Source of the DNA: Streptomyces sp. NRRL S-1022
GTDB lineage: Bacteria > Actinomycetota > Actinomycetes > Streptomycetales > Streptomycetaceae
Assembly (NCBI RefSeq): GCF_000720135.1
Contig: NZ_JOIU01000038.1
Coordinates: forward strand, 1-60,613
Direction of reading: 5' to 3'
Length of the DNA stretch: 60,613 nucleotides
The position numbers were made by a program, and so were the translations under genes. Below, in pieces: positions 53,805 to 60,613 of this stretch. Under the pieces are notes generated by a model. That model worked only from the letters and a program-made list of their open reading frames with translations, was not told the origin of the DNA and made no database searches. Position 1 is the stretch's first letter, and the number at the start of each line of letters is the position of its first letter.

Positions 53805-54968
53805 CTACCGCGTCAGCAGCTTCTCCAGGACGTCCGCGCCCTTCGACGCGCCGCCCGCCCCGCGCACGATCCGGCTCAGGGCCGCCGCCCCGGGGCGGCA
53901 GGACCGGACGTCCTGGACGGCGTCGCGCAGGCCCTGCACGGTCGGCTCGGCGAGCGTCCTGCCGACCCGCAGCTCCTCCGCCCGCCGGGCGATCGCCCGC
54001 TGTTCCGGGATCTGCGGCACCGCCACGAAGGGCACCCCGTGGTAGAGGGACTCCATCGCCGAGTTCATCCCGGCGTGGCTCAGGAACACCTCGGTGTGCC
54101 GCAGCACCGCCACCTGCGGCACATGTGCGTGCACCTCGACATTCGCCGGGATGGGGCCCAGCGACTCCTGGTCCAGCCCACCCACCGCCATGACGACCTG
54201 CCAGTCGCTGTCCCCGAACGCCTCGACGCAGGTCCGGTAGAACTCGGGCCGGTCGTTGAAGACGGTTCCCAGCGATATCAGCAGCACCGGGGCCTGCGAC
54301 CGGGGGCTCCACTCCTCAGTGGTCTGCCGGCTGCTCAGCGACGGCCCGACGAAGTGGAAGCGCTCGTCGAAGGTCTCCCCCGACATCTGGAACTCGCGGG
54401 GGATGAACACCAGGCTCGTCGGGGCCACGTGGCCGAACATCAGGTTCGGGTCCTCCAGGAAGGTGTGGCCCTGCGCGAACTTCCCCATGTCCTGGATCGC
54501 CGCCACCAGCCGGGGGTCGGTGTGGTCGAAGCCGGCCGGTAAGTACACCTGCGCCGCCGAGAAGGACTCGTTCTCCGCGAAGGTCGGCACCAGGGAGATC
54601 TCCCGCACCTTGAGCAGGTTCGCCAGCATCCTCCCGGTGAAGGTCACCGAGTCGTAGCACACCGCGTCCGGCGGGTCGGCCGAGAAGTGCTCGGCCAGGA
54701 CGGGGAAGGAGGCACGCGCGTCGTCGAGGTAGTACTCCATCGTCACGGCGAGCTGTTCCGCCGTGAACTCGCCCCGCGCCGCCATGTCGGGTGGCAGCTG
54801 CGAGGGCAGGGTCACCGGCGACGCCCCGGCGTCGACGGGGCCGTCCATGGTGGCCGGTCCCGTGGCGTAGCTGACCCGGTGACCGCGCCGGACCAGCTCT
54901 TCGACCAGCGGCAGGGTCGGGTTCACATGACCGGACGCGGGCGCGCTCACGAAGGCGAAATGGGCCAT
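53805..54968 (-). CDS. macrolide-type (MGT/OleD-like) glycosyltransferase (contains a TTA codon)
   Basis: A 387-residue GT1-family enzyme that moves a sugar from a nucleotide donor to a natural product. It has FVSAPASGHVNPTLPLVEEL at the start and VLRHTEVFLSHAGMNSAMES with HGVPFVAVPQIPEQ near the end, as in OleD and MgtA. Codon 143 is TTA (plus-strand 54540-54542, Leu in VYLPAG), so translation should need bldA tRNA. It lies immediately after the ketosynthase-P450 fusion, sharing its boundary, as the last gene of this polyketide operon. Function could be tailoring or self-protection by glycosylation. Confidence 0.88.
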   Translation of the reverse strand: MAHFAFVSAPASGHVNPTLPLVEELVRRGHRVSYATGPATMDGPVDAGASPVTLPSQLPPDMAARGEFTAEQLAVTMEYYLDDARASFPVLAEHFSADPPDAVCYDSVTFTGRMLANLLKVREISLVPTFAENESFSAAQVYLPAGFDHTDPRLVAAIQDMGKFAQGHTFLEDPNLMFGHVAPTSLVFIPREFQMSGETFDERFHFVGPSLSSRQTTEEWSPRSQAPVLLISLGTVFNDRPEFYRTCVEAFGDSDWQVVMAVGGLDQESLGPIPANVEVHAHVPQVAVLRHTEVFLSHAGMNSAMESLYHGVPFVAVPQIPEQRAIARRAEELRVGRTLAEPTVQGLRDAVQDVRSCRPGAAALSRIVRGAGGASKGADVLEKLLTR

Positions 54969-57220
54969 CAGCTCTCCTCCAGGACGACCGGCAGGGTCTT
55001 GTGTCCATTGGTGAAGAAGGAACCCAGCGGCTTGAGTTCGGACGACGGGACGGCCAGCCGCAGCCGGGGGAACCGGGAGAACAGCGCGGACAGCGCCGTC
55101 GTCGCCTCCAGCTTCGCCAGGGGGCTGCCGAGGCAGTAGTGCACGCCGTGTCCGAAGGTGAGGTGGTCGGCCCGCGACGGCCGGGTGACGGAGAAGTCCT
55201 CGGCGTCGGCCCCGTGCTGCGCCGGGTCGCGGCCGGCCGCGCCGTAGGACAGCAGGATCGCCTCGCCCTTGCGGATCCGCACGCCGTCCACGGAGATGTC
55301 CTCCACGGCGTACCGCAGCGGCAGGTTCGGCACCGGCGCCTGCCAGCGCAGGGTCTCGTCCACCACGTCCTCCCACGTGCTGGTCCCGGACCGGACCAGG
55401 GCGAGCTGAGACGGGTGCGTGGCCAGCGCGTGGACGGCGTGGTCGAGCAGGTTGACCGTCGTCTCGAAGCCGGCGGATATGGTCAGGAGCAGGGTGTCCA
55501 GCAGTTCCCGCTCGGACAGTCGTGAGCCGTCCGCCTCCCGCGCGGTGATCAGGTCGCTGGTCATGTCGTCGCCGGGGTCGCGCCGTTTGGCGGCCACGAG
55601 GTCCTTGAGCAGCATGTACAGCTCGCCGGAGGCGGCGTGCACGCCCGCCGGGTCCGCGTCGAGGCTGAACACCGCGTCCACCAGCCGCCGCAGGTCCGCG
55701 CCCGTCTGTGCGGTCACCCCGAACAGTCCGGTGATGACCTGGATCGGCAGCGGGAACGCGAACCGTGCGCGCAGGTCGACCGTCTGTCCCGGCGGCACCG
55801 CGGCCAGGTCGGCGATCAGACCGGCCGTGATCTCCTCGACGCGCGGCCGCATCACTTCGATACGGCGCGGGGTGAACGCCTTGGCCACCAGGCTGCGCAG
55901 CCTGGTGTGGTCGGCCCCGTAGGCGGTGAACATGTTCTGCATCGCGACCCACATGATCAGCGGCCAGTCCGGTGGGACGTCGCCGTCGCGCCACATGGGC
56001 CAGTGCCTGTTCGCGTCCTTGGAGACCCTCGGGTCGAGCAGCAGCTTCTTCGCCAGGTCGTGCCCGGTGACGGCCCAGGCCGACACGCCACCGGGCAGTT
56101 CGACGGGCGTGGCCGGGCCGCGCTCGCGCAAGGCAGCGGCCTCGCCGAAGATGTCGCCGCCCGAGGGGTCGATGACATACGCGTCGGTGGGCGGGGCCTG
56201 TGCGCGCACCGGCTCGGTGAAGGTGGTGGTCGTACGGGGCTTGGGCGGCTCGGTGACCTCCAGCAGGGACGCGGTGAACCGCGAGCCCATGCCGAGGCCG
56301 ATCGACATGATGGTGTCGCCGGGCTTGAGGGTCTCGTCGTGCAGCAGGTGGTCCATGCCGAGCAGTTGGTCGCACGGCCCGACGTGGCCGAGCTCGCGCA
56401 GCATCGGCCAGGTGGTGCGGCCCAGGTCGATGCCGAGCGGCTCCAGCACGACGACCTCCAGTTGGGCCAGGCCCAGACCGGTGACGACGAACCGGGTGAT
56501 GTCGGCGACGCTGACGCCGGCCTCCTTGGCGGCCTGCTCGACCGCGGTGACCAGTGCCCCGCTCATCAGCGTCAGATACGGGGCCAGGCCGGTGACCTCG
56601 ATCGGCGTACGGTTGCGGTGGCCCTCGGGGTCCGGGATGGTCGGGGTGGCGAGGACCTCCATCTGGGTCGCGGAGCTGTTGGCGGTCGCGACCAGCCGCG
56701 CCCGGCCGCCCTCGCGGTTGAGCACGGCCGCGACCGCACCGTCGGCCAGGAAGATCCCGATGGAGGGCTGCCAGCGTTCCCACCGCGGCGGCAGGAACCG
56801 GGCGGTGGCCGTGACCAGGGTCGCGGTCGCGGCCGGGTCGGCCACCAGGTGCGCGGCGGCGGACTGCAGCGCGGCCGAGCCGCCGTTGCTGGTCGCCTCG
56901 ACCTCGTAGACGAGGGCGTGGCCGAGGCCGAGGACGCGCTGCAGGTGGCAGGAGGACGCCATGTGGTCCTGGTGGTCCATCTGGGCGTAGGCGGCCATGG
57001 AGATGTCGGCGCCGCTGAGGCCGGACTCGCGCAGGGCTCCGATCGCCGCGTGCACGGCCATCGCGTGCTCGGTGACGTCGTCGGAGCGGGTGAACGACAC
57101 GAAGTCCGACAGCGCGAGCAGCCGCCGCATGGTTTCGGTGTCCGGCACCGCCTGCGTCGCGGGCGTGCGGGGCGGCAGATATCTCCCCGTTCCGCCGATG
57201 TAGACGTTGTCCCAGATCAT
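54968..57220 (-). CDS. ketosynthase III-like - cytochrome P450 fusion
   Basis: A 750-residue single chain. Residues 1-325 are a KAS III/FabH-like domain: [14 protein letters not shown], then [12 protein letters not shown] in which Ser111 replaces the usual cysteine, and [11 protein letters not shown] with His279 where FabH has GNTS. This resembles acyltransferases of the DpsC/CerJ kind, not chain-elongating synthases. After a Pro/Thr linker (320-345) comes a complete P450: [22 protein letters not shown] (ExxR) and [10 protein letters not shown] with heme Cys696. Both halves lie in one frame without a stop. The start overlaps the PKS stop (ATGA), so it acts on the PKS product. Confidence 0.86.
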   Translation of the reverse strand: MIWDNVYIGGTGRYLPPRTPATQAVPDTETMRRLLALSDFVSFTRSDDVTEHAMAVHAAIGALRESGLSGADISMAAYAQMDHQDHMASSCHLQRVLGLGHALVYEVEATSNGGSAALQSAAAHLVADPAATATLVTATARFLPPRWERWQPSIGIFLADGAVAAVLNREGGRARLVATANSSATQMEVLATPTIPDPEGHRNRTPIEVTGLAPYLTLMSGALVTAVEQAAKEAGVSVADITRFVVTGLGLAQLEVVVLEPLGIDLGRTTWPMLRELGHVGPCDQLLGMDHLLHDETLKPGDTIMSIGLGMGSRFTASLLEVTEPPKPRTTTTFTEPVRAQAPPTDAYVIDPSGGDIFGEAAALRERGPATPVELPGGVSAWAVTGHDLAKKLLLDPRVSKDANRHWPMWRDGDVPPDWPLIMWVAMQNMFTAYGADHTRLRSLVAKAFTPRRIEVMRPRVEEITAGLIADLAAVPPGQTVDLRARFAFPLPIQVITGLFGVTAQTGADLRRLVDAVFSLDADPAGVHAASGELYMLLKDLVAAKRRDPGDDMTSDLITAREADGSRLSERELLDTLLLTISAGFETTVNLLDHAVHALATHPSQLALVRSGTSTWEDVVDETLRWQAPVPNLPLRYAVEDISVDGVRIRKGEAILLSYGAAGRDPAQHGADAEDFSVTRPSRADHLTFGHGVHYCLGSPLAKLEATTALSALFSRFPRLRLAVPSSELKPLGSFFTNGHKTLPVVLEES

Positions 57221-60200
57221 GCGTCGTCCTTTCCCCTGAGTGCGGACAACCCGGCCCCGTATCCGCTGAAGTCGAGGAGCCACGTGCTGATGGCCAGCGC
57301 CGTGGCCGCGGAGTGCTCCTCCAGTACGGTGAAGTGGTCGCCCGGGACGGTGAGCACCTCCTGGGCGGTGGTGGACAGCCGGTGCGACGAGCGCTTCCCG
57401 GTGCCCACCAGCAGCACCGGCGCGGTGACGGGCTCCGGAGCGCCGGCCAGATCGAGGTAACGGCCCATGGCCACCAGCCGGTCGTCGTCGACCGGCTGGA
57501 CCTGGTGGCCGGCGTCGAGCATGCCGGTGAGCACACCCGGCAGGTCGTCGGGGTAGCCGTCGATCAGCACCACGGCGCTGGGCCGGGCCCCCCGCCGTTC
57601 CAGTTCCCTGGCGGTCGCCAGCGCCAGCCACGCGCCCACCGAACGGCCGACCAGCACCGGCGCGGCGTCGGCCGACGCGGCGTCGGCGAGTGCCTGGACC
57701 AGGACGTCGGCGTCCGCGGGCAGCGGGTCGCCGGCGAAGCCCGGCAGGGTGACCGCTGTGACGTCGCGGGCGGCCTCCAGCGCCGCGGCGAACCGCCCGT
57801 ACTCCTCGATGCCGCCGGACGCCAGCGCGGACGGCAGGCAGACCAGCGACGGCTGGAGGAAGCCGGCCGCGAGGGCGACCACCTCGGCCTTGGGCGCGTC
57901 GGTGGCCGGGCTCAGCCGGGACGCCGTGGCCAGCAGGTCGAGGCCGTCCTGCGCACGGCCGACGTCGACGGCCTTGCGCAGCAGGCGCTCCAGCGGCCCG
58001 GCGACCCGGTTCTCCGGCGAGCACAGCTGCCCGTAGAGGTGGTTGACGAGCTGTTCGGGCGTCGGGAAGTCGAAGACGAGGGTCGCCGGGAGCTGGAGCC
58101 CGGTGGCCGCGTTGAGCCGGTTGCGCAGCTCGATGGCGGTCAGCGAGTCGACGCCGTGGTCGCGGAACGGCTGACGCGGGTCGTCGATCCCGCCGGGGGT
58201 CATCCCGAGGATGTTGGCGCTGTGCGTGACGACCAGGTCGAGCAGCAGGGCGCGCTGGTCGGGCTCGGGCAGGGCTTCGAGCCTGGCCCGCAGGTCGCCG
58301 GGGCCGGCTGCCGGGGCCGGCGCGCGCCGCGGCCGGGCGAGTCCGCGCAGCAGCGCGGGCGGGGTGTCGATCGCCGCGAGGTCGAGGCGGACCGGCACCA
58401 GCGCCGGGCGTTCGCCGGCCAGGGCGGTGTCGAACAGGTCGAGGGCCTGCTCGGTGGCCAGCGGCAGCATCCCGGTCCTCGCCAGCCGGCGGTGGTCGGC
58501 CTCGGTCAGGTTCCCGGTGATGCCGCTGGACTCGGCCCACTGGCCCCAGGCCAGGGAGGTGACCGGCAAACCGCGCGCGTGCCGGTGCTCGGCGAGCCCG
58601 TCGAGGAACGCGTTCGCGGCGGCGTAGTTGGCCTGCCCGGGGGCGCCGAACACCCCGGACGCCGAGGAGAACAGTACGAACGCCCGCAGGTCCAGGTGCT
58701 CGGTGGCCTCGTGCAGGTGCCACGCGGCATCGGCCTTCGGACGCAGCACCGTGTCGATCTGCGCCGGTGTCATCGATTCCACCACGGCGTCGTCGACGAC
58801 CCCGGCGGCGTGCACGACGGCCCGCAGGTCGGGGATCGAGGCGACGAGATCCCTCAGTGCCCCGCGGTCACCGGCGTCGCAGGCGACCACGGTGAGGGCG
58901 GCGCCCAGCTCCTGCCGGAGTCCGGGCGGCTCGACGCCGCGGCGGCCGGCGAGCACCACGTGCAGGGCGCCGTGCCGCGCGACCAGGTGCCGGGCGACCA
59001 GGACGCCGAGGGTGCCGGTGCCACCGGTGATCAGCACGGTGCCGTCCAGGGGCCCGGCCGGCGCGGCCGGCGCGGCCCTCACCAGCCTCGGCACGAGTGC
59101 TTTTCCGTCGCGCAACCGGATCTCGGGCTCGCCGTCGCTCACGGCGGCGCGCACCGCGGCGGGGATCGCCCGTCGTGAGGCGGCCGTGCCGTCGTGCCGG
59201 ACGGTCAGGATCCGTCCGGGGTTCTCGCTGTGCGCGCTGCGCAGGAAGCCGCGGGCGGCGGCCGAGGCCGGGTCGTCGCCGGTGAGGACCACGAGCCGGG
59301 CCGGCGTGTCGGCGGCCAGGAACTCCCGTACCCTGCCGAGCAGTTCCCCGGTCACCGCGTGGGCGGCCGCGACCGGTTCGCCCTCGCCGGCGACCTCGTG
59401 GAGGACCGTCTCGGTGTCCGGGCCGTCCGGTGCCGCCATCGGGGACCAGTCGACGGCGAACAGCGCGTTCGGCCGGCGGCCGGCCCCGTGACCCGCCGCT
59501 TCGACGGGCCGCAGGACGATCTCGTCGATGCTCACGACCGGCGTCCCGGCGGTGTCGGTGATCCGCACCGCGCAGGTGTCCGGCCCGGTCGGGTGCAGCA
59601 CCACGCGGACCGCCGCGGCCGACCCGGTGACCGACACACCGGAGAACGAGAAGGGCAGCCGAGCCGGGCTGCCGCCGGCGCCGCCGTCCTCGGCCGCGAG
59701 GCCGGCGAGCAGGGTCAGCGGCTGTATGGCGGCGTCCAGGAGCGCGGGGTGGACGCGGTAACCGGTGAGCTGCGCGAGGTCCGCCGGGAAGCTCACCTCG
59801 GCGTGCAGGTCCTCGCCGTGCCGCCGGATGCCGGTGAGCCCCTGGAAGGTCGGCCCGTAGTCGTAGCCGGCTTCGGCGAGCCGGTCGTAGAACGAGCCGG
59901 TGTCGATCGGCGCGGCCTCGCTGTCGTCCGCCCCGGGCACGGCCGCCCGGTCGGCCCGTGTCGCCCGGTCCGCCGGCGGACCGAGCACGCCGGTCGCGTG
60001 GCGGGTCCACTCGTCGGGCTCGGCGGAGGTGCGGGAGTGGACGGTGACGGGCCGGCGTCCGGTGTCGTCGGGCGCGCCGACGGTGACCTGCACGTGCACA
60101 CCGTCGCGCTCGGACAGCACGAGCGGCGCCTCCAGGACCAGCTCGGACAGTACGGGGCTGCCCGTGTGTTCGCCGGCGTGGACGGCCATGTCCACGAACG

Positions 60201-60613
60201 CCATCGCGGGCAGCAGCGTCGAACCGAGCACGGTGTGCTCGGCCAGCCACGGGTGGACGGACGCGGAGAGCTTCCCGGTCAGCACCACGCCCTGCCCGTC
60301 GGGGAGCTGCACCAGGGACCGCAGCAGCGGGTGGTCGGGCGTGTCGAGGCCCTCCGCCGGGGTGGTGGGCTGGAGCCAGTAGTGCTGGTGCTGGAAGGGA
60401 TACGAAGGCACCCCCACACCCGCCCAGGTCTTCGTAGTAATGGGGGGCGTCCAGCGCGCGGCACCGTCCACCCACAACCGGCCCAGCCCCGCGAACAACC
60501 GCTCCGGAGTATCCCCACCACGCCGCATCAACCCGTTGCCCACCAGCAACGGATGCGGACCCACCTCCACAAACCCCGTCACACCCTGCCCCGCCAGCCA
60601 CTCCAGAGCATCG
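57217..60613 (-). CDS. type I polyketide synthase, terminal module (partial, enters from the right edge)
   Basis: The C-terminal 1131 residues of a modular PKS. From the N-side: the end of an AT domain ([13 protein letters not shown]); a DH with [10 protein letters not shown] (HxxxGxxxxP) and [11 protein letters not shown]; no ER; a KR with ITGGTGTLG near 59040, VVDD matching the B-type LDD motif, and [20 protein letters not shown]; an ACP with [12 protein letters not shown] near 58146; and a thioesterase with GRSVG near 57643 and DHF. The module therefore dehydrates and the thioesterase releases, probably by macrolactonisation. The reading frame is open to the window edge. Confidence 0.92.
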   Translation of the reverse strand, partial: DALEWLAGQGVTGFVEVGPHPLLVGNGLMRRGGDTPERLFAGLGRLWVDGAARWTPPITTKTWAGVGVPSYPFQHQHYWLQPTTPAEGLDTPDHPLLRSLVQLPDGQGVVLTGKLSASVHPWLAEHTVLGSTLLPAMAFVDMAVHAGEHTGSPVLSELVLEAPLVLSERDGVHVQVTVGAPDDTGRRPVTVHSRTSAEPDEWTRHATGVLGPPADRATRADRAAVPGADDSEAAPIDTGSFYDRLAEAGYDYGPTFQGLTGIRRHGEDLHAEVSFPADLAQLTGYRVHPALLDAAIQPLTLLAGLAAEDGGAGGSPARLPFSFSGVSVTGSAAAVRVVLHPTGPDTCAVRITDTAGTPVVSIDEIVLRPVEAAGHGAGRRPNALFAVDWSPMAAPDGPDTETVLHEVAGEGEPVAAAHAVTGELLGRVREFLAADTPARLVVLTGDDPASAAARGFLRSAHSENPGRILTVRHDGTAASRRAIPAAVRAAVSDGEPEIRLRDGKALVPRLVRAAPAAPAGPLDGTVLITGGTGTLGVLVARHLVARHGALHVVLAGRRGVEPPGLRQELGAALTVVACDAGDRGALRDLVASIPDLRAVVHAAGVVDDAVVESMTPAQIDTVLRPKADAAWHLHEATEHLDLRAFVLFSSASGVFGAPGQANYAAANAFLDGLAEHRHARGLPVTSLAWGQWAESSGITGNLTEADHRRLARTGMLPLATEQALDLFDTALAGERPALVPVRLDLAAIDTPPALLRGLARPRRAPAPAAGPGDLRARLEALPEPDQRALLLDLVVTHSANILGMTPGGIDDPRQPFRDHGVDSLTAIELRNRLNAATGLQLPATLVFDFPTPEQLVNHLYGQLCSPENRVAGPLERLLRKAVDVGRAQDGLDLLATASRLSPATDAPKAEVVALAAGFLQPSLVCLPSALASGGIEEYGRFAAALEAARDVTAVTLPGFAGDPLPADADVLVQALADAASADAAPVLVGRSVGAWLALATARELERRGARPSAVVLIDGYPDDLPGVLTGMLDAGHQVQPVDDDRLVAMGRYLDLAGAPEPVTAPVLLVGTGKRSSHRLSTTAQEVLTVPGDHFTVLEEHSAATALAISTWLLDFSGYGAGLSALRGKDDA

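Noticed and set aside
26989..60440. Other apparent TTA triplets (for example around 26989, 57460, 59761 and 60440)
   Set aside because: Checked against the reading frame; they span codon boundaries, mostly within Tyr or Thr codons, and are not TTA codons.

Overview
The window has very high GC, almost every gene ends in GC-rich third positions, GTG and TTG starts are common, and TTA codons are confined to a few genes. With PAS-LuxR and SpoIIE-type regulators, a type I polyketide synthase and a large exopolysaccharide locus, this points to an actinomycete, most likely Streptomyces. All functional calls come from reading the sequence; no database search was run.

Layout. (1) 30-1490 is an unrecognised 486-residue protein. 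(2) 1625-7895 pairs a PAS-LuxR regulator (one TTA codon) with a divergent, tightly coupled trio: ATP-grasp ligase, a dikinase-like protein with glucan water dikinase-type domain order, and an MFS exporter. It looks like a small uncharacterised biosynthetic operon. (3) 7899-8582 resembles DUF6308 proteins. (4) 8583-36550 is a roughly 27-kb exopolysaccharide locus on the + strand, mostly translationally coupled. It has a structured leader, a priming glycosyltransferase, a GDP-mannose dehydrogenase-like enzyme (one TTA codon), two Wzz-like co-polymerases, an AsnB-type amidotransferase, a fused dehydrogenase/oxidoreductase, a heparinase-like lyase, a beta-helix lipoprotein, Wzy, Wzx, three glycosyltransferases, a pyruvyltransferase, and a cassette suited to making a C-methylated nucleotide sugar. 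(5) 36576-48886 holds general functions: PAP2 phosphatase, L,D-transpeptidase, CorA, two SpoIIE-type phosphatases, a YbdK-type ligase, a DUF2231-Rieske protein, a 47-residue membrane peptide, and a TetR/MFS pair with clear operator palindromes.

(6) 49239-51979 is the most interesting region: a 60-residue lanthipeptide precursor gene with a strong ribosome binding site, followed after 2 bases by a three-domain lanthipeptide synthetase (lyase-kinase-cyclase). The cyclase keeps a three-cysteine zinc site (WC plus CCG). The core peptide carries a T-x2-T-x3-C pattern, the spacing of labionin-type crosslinks. A good promoter with an overlapping palindrome lies upstream.

(7) 52589-53730 is a divergent HxlR regulator and NAD(P)-binding oxidoreductase. 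(8) 53805-60613 (- strand) is the 3' end of a modular polyketide cluster: the last PKS module (AT-DH-KR-ACP-TE, entering from the right edge), an unusual single-chain fusion of a ketosynthase III-like domain (serine in place of the nucleophilic cysteine) with a cytochrome P450, and a macrolide-type glycosyltransferase (one TTA codon).

TTA codons in the LuxR regulator, the GDP-mannose dehydrogenase and the glycosyltransferase suggest that three separate accessory loci here share bldA-tRNA control.
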